Shown one piece after another: positions 46,660 to 57,028 of a stretch of 64,000 nt of DNA. The notes beneath the pieces were generated by a model that worked only from the letters and a program-made list of their open reading frames with translations, did no database searches and had not been told where the DNA came from. How positions within the stretch are numbered: position 1 is the first letter of the stretch; every line of letters starts with the position of its first letter. Location of the stretch: assembly GCA_036172665.1 (NCBI GenBank), contig CM069876.1, positions 45,663,001 to 45,727,000 on the forward strand. Reading direction: 5' to 3'. The DNA comes from Prosopocoilus inquinatus (lineage: Eukaryota > Arthropoda > Insecta > Coleoptera > Lucanidae). Both the position numbers and the translations under genes were made by a program.

Positions 46660-49600
46660 TTAAACTGTGCGAAGGATAATATGCACTCCAGAATCCGTGA
46701 AGACCGGATCGCTCAGCTCGCCGACCTTTAGCGAGAAAGCGCAGTCTTCGAAGGGCTTCTGCATTGCGCCCCTGTTGAAGGGGCCCAGGTCGCCGCCCCT
46801 CCTTGCCGAGGAACAGTCGGAGTATTTTTGAGCCAGTTCTGCGAATGAGGATTTTCCTTGGACGATTTGTTCTCTGTAAGCTGAAAGGTAAAATAAAATA
46901 TCGCGTCAAATAAATTCCTGAAGCGCAAACATATAATTAAAAAAATAAAATAAAAATGGAGGTTTTGCACCACTGCAGATTAAATAAGAAAATGTTTTAC
47001 AGAAACTCATCACTTCTTTATTTTTTGTGACTTTCGAGAAGAAAGAAAATGCGATTATTCTAAATTTATTTCCCTGTTGTTCGTGTTTTTTTTTCTGTTT
47101 CAATGACAAAATGGACGAAATTAAAAAAAAATCTGCACTTGTTCGAAAAACATATTTCATTTTTCCCTTTCTTTTTTTTGGAAATTAAGAAATTTCTATT
47201 TAGTTTCCTGTAGTTATTTTTTGTTTTTAGGATTTATTACGATTGTAATTTATTTATTTTTTATCTTAAGAAATTTTAAATCTGTAGTTTATTATGGTCG
47301 TCATTTGTTTTTCTACCTACCTTTCGCAATTTTTATTTATTTTTCAACTAAGTTTTCTTTCAAACGTTCTTCATTTTTTTTTGTTTGCGTTAATTGTTTA
47401 TCTTTTTCAAAACGGAACTTTCTTTTACTAATTTTTAATACTTGTTATTAATTACGTATTAATTATGTATTTTCTTGAGTTTTTATCTTTTTATTACGAT
47501 CTTCATTTGTTTTGTGTTTTGTGTTACATTCGAACAAGCATTTCAGAAATGTTCATTTTTTTAAAATTTATTATTAATTATATTTTTGCGTTTTTATTTT
47601 CGTAACGGTCTTCATTTGTTTTTTTTTGTTACTTTTTTTAGGAATCCAAATTTTTTTCCATTTCGAATGAGCATTTCAAAAATGTTCACTTTTTTAAAAT
47701 TTATCATTAATTATATTTTAGAGTTTTTATTCTCCAAATGATCTTCATTTGTTTTCATCTGTTTATTTTTACTTTTATTTTTTTTTCGACGTCATCTGAG
47801 TTTTTTTTGAAAAGTTCACCTTTTTCTCATTTTTATTTCGTTTTATTTTTTCACAAATTAAATTAAAATTTTTATTTTTTTGCGTTTGTTTCTCTTTTCG
47901 TTTTTAATTTCGTAATGATCTTCATTTGTTTTTTTGTTTCTTTCTTTAGGAATCCATATTTTTTCCATTTCGAATGAGCATCTCAAAAATATTTTTAAAT
48001 TTTTTTTATTAACTACATTTTTTAGTTTTTATTTTCCAAATGATCTACATTTGTTTTCTTCAGTTTATTTTTACTTTTATTTTTTTTTCGACGTCAACTG
48101 AGTCTCTTAAAAAGTTGACTATTTTCTCATTCTTATTTCGTTTTATTTTTTCACAAATCAAATCAAAATTTTATTTTTTTTTGCGTTTGTTTCTCTTTCC
48201 TAGCAAAACATTTATAACTGTGATTTTTTTTTTATTACGATCGTCATCTATTTTTATCACCTTATCTAGGAATTCTTATTTATTTAATTTTTTCATTTAA
48301 GTAATTGCGTTTCTTAACTGTCAAAAATGTTCTACTTTTCTTTTGGTTATATTTTTCATTCCTTGTTTCTTTTTTTTTACTAATTTTTAACATTTGTTAC
48401 TAATTACGTATTAATTATGTATGTTCTTGGGTTTTTATCTTTTTATTATGATCTTCATTTGTTTCGAACAAGCATCTCAGAAATGTTCATTTTTTAAATT
48501 TATTATTAATTATATTTTTCTCCGTAAAAGTTGCGATTGTCTTTTGTTTTTCGTTTTCCTTATTTTTTTAGTGATTTTTATTTATTATTAATTAAATTTT
48601 TGAGTTTTTTTTTTTATTTTCTTAATGCTCTTCATTTGTTTTCTTCGGCTTATTTAGAAATATTTATTTTTTCCACATTAACCGAGTTTCTTAAAAAGTT
48701 CATTCTTTTCTGTTTTTATTTCATTTCATTTTTTTCCAGAAATTAAATCAAAATTTTATTTTATTTTTTTTGCGTTGGTTTCTCTTTCCTACCAAAATAT
48801 TTATAACTATGTCTTTTTTTATTACGATCGTCATCTGTTTTTTACCTTATTTATTTGTTTATTTTACATTTAAGTAATAGTATTGACCGTCAAAAATGTT
48901 TCTCATTTCTTTTTTTATTTTATTTTACACCATTCTAAGCCCCAATATTGTTTCTGTTTTTTGTTCTTTGTTTGTTGCGATTGTCTTTTGTTTTCCGATG
49001 TTCCTTATTTTTATTAAGGAATTTTCATTTTGAATTAATCACTATTTTTTTTTAAAGAAATTTACATTTTTATGTTAAGAGTTTTGTCATGCGCCAAAAA
49101 CGAGCACAACCAGTGTTGCCAGACGAATAAAATTTTCTCTGCTAATGCAATCAGCTGCAAGGCTAGTCATAATTATTTGAAAATTGAAACAAGCATGCAA
49201 GTTATCTCTATCAACAATCAAACGCGCCGAACATCGATTGCCATCTCAAAAATCCCTCCAAAACGAGATTATCTCGGTCATCTGGCAACACTGCGCGTAC
49301 AAATCAAATCTCCGGATGTCAAAAAATTCCGAATTTTTATCCAATTTTCTCGTTTCCGGTGAGATTTTGCTGCTCCTCTTCACTGAACATTTCCTTTTTT
49401 AGATTTAGATACAGAACGAGCAATTTCAACTGACTCTTCAAGTGACTCAACATTTTAAGTTGGGAACACTGCAAAGTTGGTATTAATTAGATTGCAAGAT
49501 TGCCTTAGATGGTAAACGCATTTAAATTTATTATGTATGCAAATACTACACAATTTAAACTTTCAAAAGGCAATTAAAAAAATTGAATCGATTCTCCCAT

Positions 49601-50569
49601 CCATACATTTTTTTTTTACACCATAAGCGTATTTCGGCAGCGAAGCTACCATCTACAGTAATTACTTCTTTGCTTCTTAACCGCCAGAGATGAAAAGGCA
49701 GTTAAAAATGATTTAAAACAAGGTGTGCAAACTGTTAGAACAAAAATTTTCTTTAATCTTGGAGACTTTTTGATACCAACCATGCTCAGCTGAATTAAGT
49801 CACTCTGTATATCTATGTTGAAATTTCAAAACTGAATGTAGGAGATGCACATAGATGTTGGGGTCTTCTTTGCACTTGCCAGAGGCACTTTAAAAGAAAA
49901 AACGACTGCCTACCTCTCACCATGTCCAACGCTTCCTCTTTCGACCTGGTTATGTTTTCCTCTCGCCAAGACGATGGCCTTCTCGAGTCCTTGTGTTTTA
50001 CCAGTAAGTGCGAGCACTGGACTCGCTCGGGGCCCGCAGAGGTCGCCGGCTCCGCTGGCTTGTCAGGAGCATCCCACTGCGATTCTTTGGTGTGGATATT
50101 CAAGTAGTAATACTGCCCTGCATTCAAAGAAAAAACAAAAAAACAAAACGAAATCACACTTTATTCTTATAAGCCCCCCCAAACAATAAGGGGGTGAGGT
50201 GAGAAAGTTTCAAGCTGCGCGGAGTTAACGCATCATAACCTCCCGGCAAAAATTTTGATTGCAGACAAGTCCACCAAAGGTTAAAAGGTATGTCCGCGGA
50301 GGTGACAAGCCTTTCTTTTATTTCGATTAGAGATAACGCAGGTAAATACAATGTGAAGAAGATTGTGCAACAAATGAGACGCCTGGGCTTTGATTTTTCA
50401 ATCATCATAACCTCACAGCGAGTGACAAGTATGACAGTTAACTCGGCCATGCTAATAATACTCTCTCTTTGGTTTCGACTGAGGTGTTATGAATAATTAT
50501 GAATGATTACTAACCAGTAGAGCGGCTTAATCGCTTTTCCCAGCCGGCAGGTAGCTGCTCGTCCGCCAT
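46660..50569 (-). CDS. dod: Pin1-type peptidyl-prolyl isomerase (dodo homologue)
   Basis: Isomerises phospho-Ser/Thr-Pro bonds and acts in the nucleus. Three minus-strand exons (50569-50515, 50117-49914, 46880-46660) give 159 aa; family members are about 160. The WW domain spans residues 5-38 ([21 protein letters not shown], then SQWDAP). The parvulin domain follows ([77 protein letters not shown]). The phosphate-binding Arg pair (SRRPSSWR) and active-site Cys (SDCSSA) and His residues are present. Exon 2 must end at GAGAG with donor GTAGGC to join exon 3 in frame. Intron 2 is 3.0 kb and filled with T-rich repeat. The start is fixed by [10 protein letters not shown]. Confidence 0.95.
47180..49070 (+). 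repeat. T-rich repeat array inside Pin1 intron 2
   Basis: T-rich on the plus strand (A-rich in the Pin1 transcript). ATCTTCATTTGTTTT and GATCGTCATCTGTTTT words recur every 100-250 bp. Internal duplication is visible: 47560-47880, 47930-48180 and 48480-48790 share AATGATCTTCATTTG, TTTTTTTCGACGTCA and AGTTTCTTAAAAAGTTCA. The right border AAAGAAATTTAC at about 49066 recurs at 52729, marking a common end of copies. Confidence 0.75.
49111..49293. mobile_element. MITE with CAGTGTTGCCAGA ends
   Basis: CAGTGTTGCCAGACGA at 49111 and TCATCTGGCAACACTG ending at 49293 are 15-16 bp terminal inverted repeats with one mismatch, enclosing about 150 bp. CAGTG/CACTG ends suit hAT- or Transib-type elements. 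I could not match a target-site duplication. It lies in Pin1 intron 2. Confidence 0.65.
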
Positions 50570-51090
50570 TTTTTCGATTGGGTTCGACTGCGCATGCGCG
50601 TCATCATCCCATCCGGCGCAAGTGTAAACAAGCAATTAAACCCCAAGCTCACGCCAATCGACTCGTAAATTGAATTTCCCGCCCTGATGCGAATTTTTGA
50701 TTGGTGGAAGGCGGCTGAATTCGTTGCGCCCTCCAATGAGCGAATGAGCGCAAATGTGTTGGCCTACGTGAAGTGAAGTTAGCGGCGAAAGCTGTGCCGG
50801 TCAGCTGGGCGGTGACAGTTCGATTTTAGTGGCTCTGAAATACGTTTAGGGAAGTGGTCTCGCCGCGTCGTCGGGCGCGCGTATTCAGCACGTCGGTTTT
50901 AATTTCCGTTTTAAATCGCAGTCGCTTTTTTTTCTTGCTCGAAATAAAGTCAGTTTTGTGTTGAGTTTTTGTTTTGCGAGCGGCTATGTGACGTTCCTTC
51001 GGCCGATTTTGCTCGAACAGGTGTGGGAGTAAACATTTATGGTAAACAAACCGTTATCATAGCTGCTGTGATAACACGTTGCATGCAAGG
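50570..51090 (+). promoter_or_regulatory. Pin1 promoter region and possible divergent non-coding exon
   Basis: The sequence is CG-richer than its surroundings between the Pin1 start and 51090. It ends in CATGCAAG followed by GTAAGTG, a strong 5' splice donor after a stretch without a long open frame. This could be a first non-coding exon of a plus-strand gene whose coding exons lie right of the window, divergent from Pin1. That is inference; no TATA box or downstream exon was identified. Confidence 0.35.
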
Positions 51091-51686
51091 TAAGTGTCAT
51101 TTGTGTCTTCTTTAGCGGGGGTTTTTGCAAACTGTATTTTACAAGAGAGAATTTATTAAAAAAACGAGGTGCATGTAACAGGGGATTGAACTACTAAAAA
51201 AAATAATAAAATGTAACACCTGTTTCGGTTCCGTTAGCGCGGTGAAATTACATCTCCGATTTGCTTTCGAATATTAGTCATCGAATACCTGTAGTGTAAG
51301 TAAGCAAGCAAGCAAGTAAGTGAGATCACAAACGTGGCTTGCCTGCACCTGTAACAACGTTGTTTCTTCTCCGTTTCCAATTAAAATGTATTGTTCTACA
51401 TCGTCAGTGTTCACTCCATAATAAATAGTATCTAGTTACCTGCGCATAAATAATAAACAATAGGCGTACGGAAATATGCTAGCGATCCAAGTAGGTTTTG
51501 TATATAATTAGCCTTGATTTGAGCGCATGCCATGTGCTTTTGAACAACGTTAACGTCAATGGGACGGTGTGGGTATGAATTATCGGTCGCCTCCTTCTTT
51601 GTAATTTGTAAAGGCTTTCGAGTGGCAGCACTTTTTTATATTATTAAAAAAAAAAAAGAAATCGCGGCAGAATTGACTGCGAATTA
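51091..51686. other. Unassigned intergenic or intronic DNA
   Basis: Mixed A+T-rich sequence. A (AAGC)n-like run AAGTAAGCAAGCAAGCAAGTAAG is near 51299, and a short A run is at about 51646. No coding exon is supported. Confidence 0.4.
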
Positions 51687-51924
51687 AAAGGCGCTTTCTT
51701 TCGCTTAAAAGTTTGAATCGTGTTTCGAATAGTTTGGACCTGAATTTCGCAGTTGTTGCAACAAAACACCTGATTTGAATTTTTGATTGACAGTTCATTC
51801 ATAAATAACCATAATTCAATCCGAACAAGTTTTAAAAATCGACAGATTCAAAGAAAAGGATGTCTGTTTTTGAATCAGAACACGTTTGGATCACGATTTT
51901 GTGAGCAAAAGAAAGCACCTTTAA
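51687..51924 (+). mobile_element. MITE with GCTTTCTTTCGC ends, copy 1
   Basis: The left end AAGGCGCTTTCTTTCGC, then TTAAAAGTTTGAATCGTG, is complementary in inverted order to the right end ATCACGATTTTGTGAGCAAAAG, then AAAGCACCT. Both ends are flanked by TTAA, suggesting a piggyBac-type target site (tentative). Further copies are at 52730-52952, 56469-56607 (reversed) and 56773-57028. Confidence 0.7.
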
Positions 51925-52003
51925 TGTTGTTTAAAATGTGCAATCAACCCACAGGTGCAAACGTTGCGAGGAACTATATAAAGGAACGTCTGTCGTCGGT
52001 CTC
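51702..52003 (+). repeat. 302 bp direct repeat, left copy
   Basis: The stretch from CGCTTAAAAGTTTG to CTGTCGTCGGTCTC recurs at 52730-53031 at roughly 97% identity by eye. It contains most of the MITE plus a tail with GGAACTATATAAAGGAACG, a TATA-like element. A T-rich fragment of 726 bp separates the two copies, so the whole resembles a composite with long direct terminal repeats. Confidence 0.8.
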
Positions 52004-52729
52004 TGTTTTTTCATCTGTTTTTATTACCTTATCTAGGAATTGTTATTTATTTATTTTTTCATTTAAGTAATTGCGTTTATTAACTGTCAAAAATATTCTA
52101 CATTTCCTTTGTTTCTATTTTTCATTCCTTGTTTCTTTTTTGTTCCCGTAAACGTTGCGATTGTCTTTTGTTTTTCGTTTTCCTTATTTTTTTTACTGAA
52201 TTTCATTTATTTATTATTAATTATATTTTTGAGTTTTTTATTTTCTTATGCTCCTCATTTGTTTTCTTCGGTTTATTTAGGAATATTTTTTTTTTTTCAC
52301 GTCAACCGAGTTTCTTAAAAAGTTCATTCTTTTCTATTTTTATTTCATTTCTTTTTTTTCAGAAATTAAATCAAAATTTTATTTTAATTTGTTTTTGCGT
52401 TGGTTTCTCTTTCGTACGAAAACATTTACAACTATGTCTTTTTTTTATTACGATCGTCATTTGTTTCATATTACGATCGTCATCTGTTTTTTTTACCTTA
52501 TTTATTTATTTATTTTACATTTAAATAATAACATTGCATTTCTTGACCGTCAAAAATGTTTCTCATTTCTTTTTTTTTTTAATTTATTTTACAGCATTCT
52601 AAGCCCCAAGTTTGTTTCTGTTTTTCATTCTTTGTTTGTTGCGATTGTTTTTTTGTTTTCCGATGTTCTTTATTTTTATTAGTGAATTTTTATTTTGAAT
52701 TAATCATTATTTTTTTTTTAAGAAATTTA
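52004..52729 (+). repeat. T-rich fragment between the 302 bp direct repeats
   Basis: Homologous to about 48235-49068 of the Pin1-intron array (TTATCTAGGAATT(G/C)TTATTTA, AAGTAATTGCGTTT, TTGCGATTGTCTTTTG, CTAAGCCCCAA(G/T)), with the same right end AAGAAATTTAC. It is a shorter copy of that element that came to lie precisely between two copies of a 302 bp sequence. Confidence 0.75.
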
Positions 52730-53031
52730 CGCTTAAAAGTTTGGATCGTGTTTCGAATAGTTTGGACCTGATTTTCGTAGTTGTTGCAACAAAACACCTG
52801 ATTTGAATTTTTGATTGACAGTTCATTCATAAATAATCATAATTCAATCCGAACAAGTTTTAAAAATCGACAGATTCAAAGAAAATGATGTCTGTTTTTG
52901 AATCAAAACACGTTTGGATCACGATTTTGTGAGCAAAAGAAAGCACCTTTAATGTTGTTTAAAATGTGCAATCAACCCACAGGTGCAACCGCTGCAAGGA
53001 ACTATATAAAGGAACGTCTGTCGTCGGTCTC
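52730..53031 (+). repeat. 302 bp direct repeat, right copy
   Basis: The second copy of 51702-52003, again with most of the MITE and the TATATAAAGG-containing tail. After it the sequence becomes unique (CTGATAACTGCCTGC). The few differences between the copies (for example GGATCG for GAATCG) suggest a relatively young duplication. Confidence 0.8.
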
Positions 53032-53379
53032 CTGATAACTGCCTGCGATGTCGTGGATGACACGTGCTTTAAAGTTCATTAACGTTCAGTAAATTAGTTA
53101 CAAGCGGCAGGTAATTACATAATGGACGACTTAATTGCGTGAAATTACACAGAAAAGTAGGAGAGTTAACTGCATCTGTCAAAATGACACTTAAAACGTC
53201 TGCAATTGTTTTTGTTTTTATGTCGGTGCAGGATTGCCAAGTTTGTTGCCAATTACGCCAAACTCCGAAGTGTAAAAAAAGTAGATACCAATTAATTTTA
53301 ATAAATAAAAATATGTAAATTTTCTCTAATAACAAAACAACATAACCTACCTACCATCTTAAAATTTTCTAATTAGAAA
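53032..53379. other. Short unique spacer
   Basis: Unassigned sequence between the direct repeat and the A-rich array. GGATTGCCAAG, then TTTGTTGCCAATTACG, near 53231 resembles the mobile-element end motif TTGCCA seen elsewhere. No exon is seen. Confidence 0.35.
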
Positions 53380-54730
53380 CGTGGTGATAAAAAAACAAAA
53401 CAAAAGCGAATCATTAATTAATCATGCAAATGTTATTAATTTGACATTTGACAGTTTTGTCGAGGTGAACCATTGCCTTTTAGTAAGAGAGGTAATAAGA
53501 CAAAAAAATAAAAAAAATCGCCGATTTGGAATGTATCAAAAATCAGAACAAAATAAAAGAAACAAACTAAATTTCAAGGCATGAAACGAAAGAAAAAACA
53601 AAAGCAGATCGACACCAAGCTGAACGAAAAACAACTTGTTGTTTGTTTTTTGCTAAAAATAAGAACAGAAAGGAAAAAAATATTAAGCAAAGAACAATAA
53701 ACCTACGCTTATATAAGATAATATGATTAAAAAGCAAAAACTAATAAAAATATCGCCGATTTGGAGTATCACAAATAAAAACAAATAAAAGAAACAAATG
53801 AAACCTATAAAAAATCAGAAACAAGAGAAATGAAAGAAACGGCAGTAAAGTACAAGGCATGAGGCAAAAAAGAAAAAAAAAAAACAAAAGAAGATCGATA
53901 CAAGGCCGAACGAAAAAAACATGTTAAAAATAAGAGCAGAAAGGAACACAACAAATTTCAAGCAAAAAACACACAAAAATACGCGAATAATCAGATAAAA
54001 AACCGATTTGGAGTATCAAAAGTCAAAACAAAAAAACAAGAAACAAATGAAACCTACAAAAAAAAAACAGAAACAAGAGAAACGAAACAAACAGCAGCGA
54101 AATACAAGGCACGAAGCGAAAGAAAAACAAAAACAAAAGAAGATCGATACAGAGCCGAACGAAAAGCATGCTAAAAATAAGAGCAGAAAGGAAGTAAAGA
54201 AATTTCAAGCAAAGAACAAATATACCTACACGAAGAACAAGATAAAAAAAACAGAAACTAATAAAAAAAAGTCGCTGATTTGAAATATCGAAAATCAGAA
54301 CAAATTAAAGAAACAAATGAAACCTGCAAAGAAAGTCAGAAACAAGCTCGCAAACAAGAGAAATGAAAGAAACAGTGTTGCAAAATGTAAGGCACGAAGC
54401 GAAAGAAAAAACAAAGAAAAAAAAACAAAAGAAGATCGACGCCAAGCTGAACGAAAAATAACGTTTTCCAAACGAAATAAAAACTTCATAGAAAGCGAAA
54501 GCAACTTGTGTAAAAGTCAGTAGTGCCATAAAAGAAACGAAAAAAAGAAATAAACGATAAAATACATTTCGTAAAACAAAAGAAAATTAAAAAAAAGCGA
54601 AAAATCAATTCGATAAGAAAAGCGAAAGAGAAATACCTATATACAAAGTACGAAAGCAAAAACACAAGAAAAGATGCAAAAGAAGGTCGACAATCAAGCT
54701 GAACAAAATACAAATAAATTTCCAGATATA
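53380..54730 (-). repeat. T-rich family array in reverse orientation (A-rich on plus)
   Basis: The complement of the T-rich family: AACAAAAGAAGATCGA occurs at about 53597 (as AACAAAAGCAGATCGA), 53883, 54133 and 54426. Around each lie ACAAGGC(A/C)(T/C)GA(A/G)GC(G/A)AAA and GAACGAAAA. Units of about 250-290 bp repeat four times. Lysine-rich frames on plus and Phe-rich frames on minus are compositional artefacts. Confidence 0.75.
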
Positions 54731-55450
54731 ATTTTATTATATTTATTATAATTTTATAACAATCTTAATAGAAAAAATGAAGAAAAATTCTTTTGTTAGT
54801 TAGAACAATAAAATTTGCGAATAAAAGAAAAATCGAAAATGGAGTTTAATTTCAACTGTAAATAAAAAATGTATTAAAAGCAACAAAAATTGCTACAGCT
54901 GATTTTAACAATTTTTTTTACAATTTTCGTGCATTTTAATTCGGATTAAAAAGGTTCACTTGAAGAAATTGTCATAGATAAAGAAATAGTGTTACGCCAG
55001 CGCCATCTATGAACATTTCGCTGAATCACAATTTGATAACGCCAAATTTGAAATTATTTTTTTTTTAATGTCGGTCACTCTAAGTTGGTATTGTGAGTTG
55101 TTGAAATCGTTATTTGCAGTTGTGGTTACTGGCGTCGTTTAGTAAATTACGAAATCAATTTAAATAATAATGTGACTGACAAGGTAGTGTCATCTCTCCG
55201 TTTTAATTTGCAAGTGAAAATAGGCACGCTAACTGATGTTCCAGGAAAGCAGAACAACCAACCTCAAATGAATCACTGTCGCCAATTAACCAAACATAAA
55301 GGTGCTAAATACTTCCATAAATTTTTAAGATGACAGTATAAAAGTTTAAATTAGTAATAATAATAATAAATCGAGTTAGTTTGGATTGGGTTGACAATTT
55401 TTTTGTTTTCATTTCTTTATTGCTTTTTAAAAAATTTTTGCTTGTGTTGA
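54731..55450. other. Unassigned A+T-rich DNA
   Basis: No exon is seen. CGCCAGCGCCATCTATG at about 54995 is, on the minus strand, TAGATGGCGCTGG, which fits the CTCF-type core. The rest is A+T-rich sequence, with GAAATTGTCATAG and AATAATAATAATAA simple runs. Confidence 0.35.
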
Positions 55451-56170
55451 AAAGAATTTATTTCAGTGTTTGGAGTTGGGGGTTGACCTTGAGACGGTTG
55501 GACTTCGCTTTAATTGTTTTTTTTTTTTAAATTTGAGTTGGAGCGAGCAATTATAATTACATAAATATTTTGTTTTTTTTGTGATAGAAAATAATTTTAA
55601 TTTTGGACGGAATTTGCGACTTTCTATGCGAAATGTTGGCGACAATTGCGTGCATAAAGTTGGCAACACTGTGCTCATTTCTTTCATTGATCATTTTGTT
55701 AGGTTAGGTTGACGTGAAATTTACTGTAGGTACTTTGTTTTTTTTTTTTTAATTTGGGAGAGTACTTTGAAATTTGGCGCTAAAAACGAGCTTTGTCATT
55801 GGAGCTGGCCGGAATGGACCAATGGCGAAGCTCGTTTGACCAATGACGAAGCTCGGTTTTAGCACCAAAATTTCAAAGTACTCTCCCTATTAGAAGACAG
55901 AGTAAAGAGTAGAGTTGGGTTGACCTTGAGATGGTTGGACTTCGCTTTAATTGTTTTTTAATTTTTTTGTTTTTTGCTCAGATTAAATAGAGTTAAATTG
56001 AGTTCATTTCAGTTAGAGGGAGCAATTATAATAACATACATATTTTGTTTTGTTTTTTTTTTTTTGTGGTAGAGAATAATTTTAATTTAGACGGAATTCG
56101 CGACTTTCCAGACGGAAAGTTGGCGACATTTGCTTGCGTAGAGTTGGCAACGCTGCGCCGAGCCGATAAT
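55451..56170 (+). repeat. Two direct copies of the TTGACCTTGAG repeat around a MITE
   Basis: GTTGACCTTGAGACGGTTGGACTTCGC at 55482 is repeated at about 55919. Each is followed by TTTAATTG, AGCAATTATAAT(T/A)ACATA, ATTTTGTTTTTTT and a pair of GTTGGCGACA / GTTGGCAAC motifs (55635-55670 and 56121-56155). The period is about 440 bp. The family is the same as in SMC1-B intron 11. Confidence 0.7.
55755..55887. mobile_element. Long-hairpin MITE
   Basis: GGGAGAGTACTTTGAAATTT, then GGCGCTAAAAACGAGCTTTG, at the left is mirrored by CGAAGCTCGGTTTTAGCACC, then AAAATTTCAAAGTACTCTCCC, at the right: arms of about 45 bp. The inner CATTGG/CCAATG pair extends the stem. The total is about 133 bp. Confidence 0.8.
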
Positions 56171-56468
56171 GGTTTCCTAGGATATTAACCGACGGTTAAA
56201 TTTATCAGGAAGTGGTAAGATCGGGCCAATGTCGGTCGAAAAAGTGTCAAGTACAATAAACGTCAATCCAATCTAGGGACCCTAAGTTAGGCCATTTTGA
56301 CACCACGCAAGATTTGGTACAAAACCTTGAGCAAAATGACGGAGAAAATTCGAATCAATCAATGCACGGTAGCCTGTCTCTCTCTCTCACACACACTTTA
56401 TACAGAATTATACATTTATTGTTACAGTCGATAAGAAACTTCTAGGTTATGTAGAAGTTTATATAATA

Positions 56469-56607
56469 GATGCTTTCTTTTGCACACAAAATCGTGATCA
56501 AACGCAACATTACGCGTTTAGATTCAAAGCCAAATTGTTGCGATAACTGTAGAATCCAGATCCAAATTTATTCGAATCACGATTTAAACTTTTAAGCGAA
56601 GAATGCT
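56469..56607 (-). mobile_element. GCTTTCTTTCGC MITE, reversed internally deleted copy
   Basis: TGCTTTCTTTTGCACACAAA, then ATCGTGATC, at the left is the complement of the right end of copy 1, and CACGATTTAAACTTTTAAGCG at the right is the complement of its left end. About 100 bp of the middle is missing or diverged. Confidence 0.7.
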
Positions 56608-56772
56608 GTTAATGGCCGCCATTTTAATGAAAGACTACGAAACCCAAACGTTTAAGTTTGAACCTTTCAACAACTGTCAATAGCAGGAAGTGGAGATTTC
56701 AGGCATGCCAATTTCATCTGTAAAATATTCCATTACCAACTGAATTCTTCTTTTAAATTACACTGTATATCA

Positions 56773-57028
56773 GGTGCTTTCTTTCGCCTTAAAAGTTTGA
56801 ATCGTGTTTCGAATAGTTTGAACCAGAATTTCGCAGTTGTTGCAACAAAACACCTGACTTGAATTTTTTATTGACAGTAAATAACCGTAGTTCAATCCAA
56901 ACAACAAGTTTTAAAAATAGAGAGATTCAAAGAATAAAGAGATTCAAAGAAAAGAATGTCTGTTTTTGAATTAAAACACGACGTTTGGATCACGATTTCG
57001 TTAGCGAAAGAAAACACCTCTTGTCGTG
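56773..57028 (+). mobile_element. GCTTTCTTTCGC MITE, full copy
   Basis: AGGTGCTTTCTTTCGC at 56773 and GCGAAAGAAAACACCT ending near 57018 form good terminal inverted repeats. The interior matches 51702-51924 (TTCGAATAGTTTG, TTCGCAGTTGTTGCAACAAAA, GTCTGTTTTTGAAT), with a small internal duplication of AGAGATTCAAAGAA. TTAA flanks are not evident at this copy. Confidence 0.75.

Noticed and set aside
54008..54283. Lys/Gln-rich ORF resembling a nuclear basic protein
   Set aside because: It is the A-rich reverse orientation of the T-rich array; composition explains it fully.
55700..55712. Interstitial telomere repeat (TTAGGTTAGG)
   Set aside because: Only two units are present, which is expected by chance in A+T-rich DNA.
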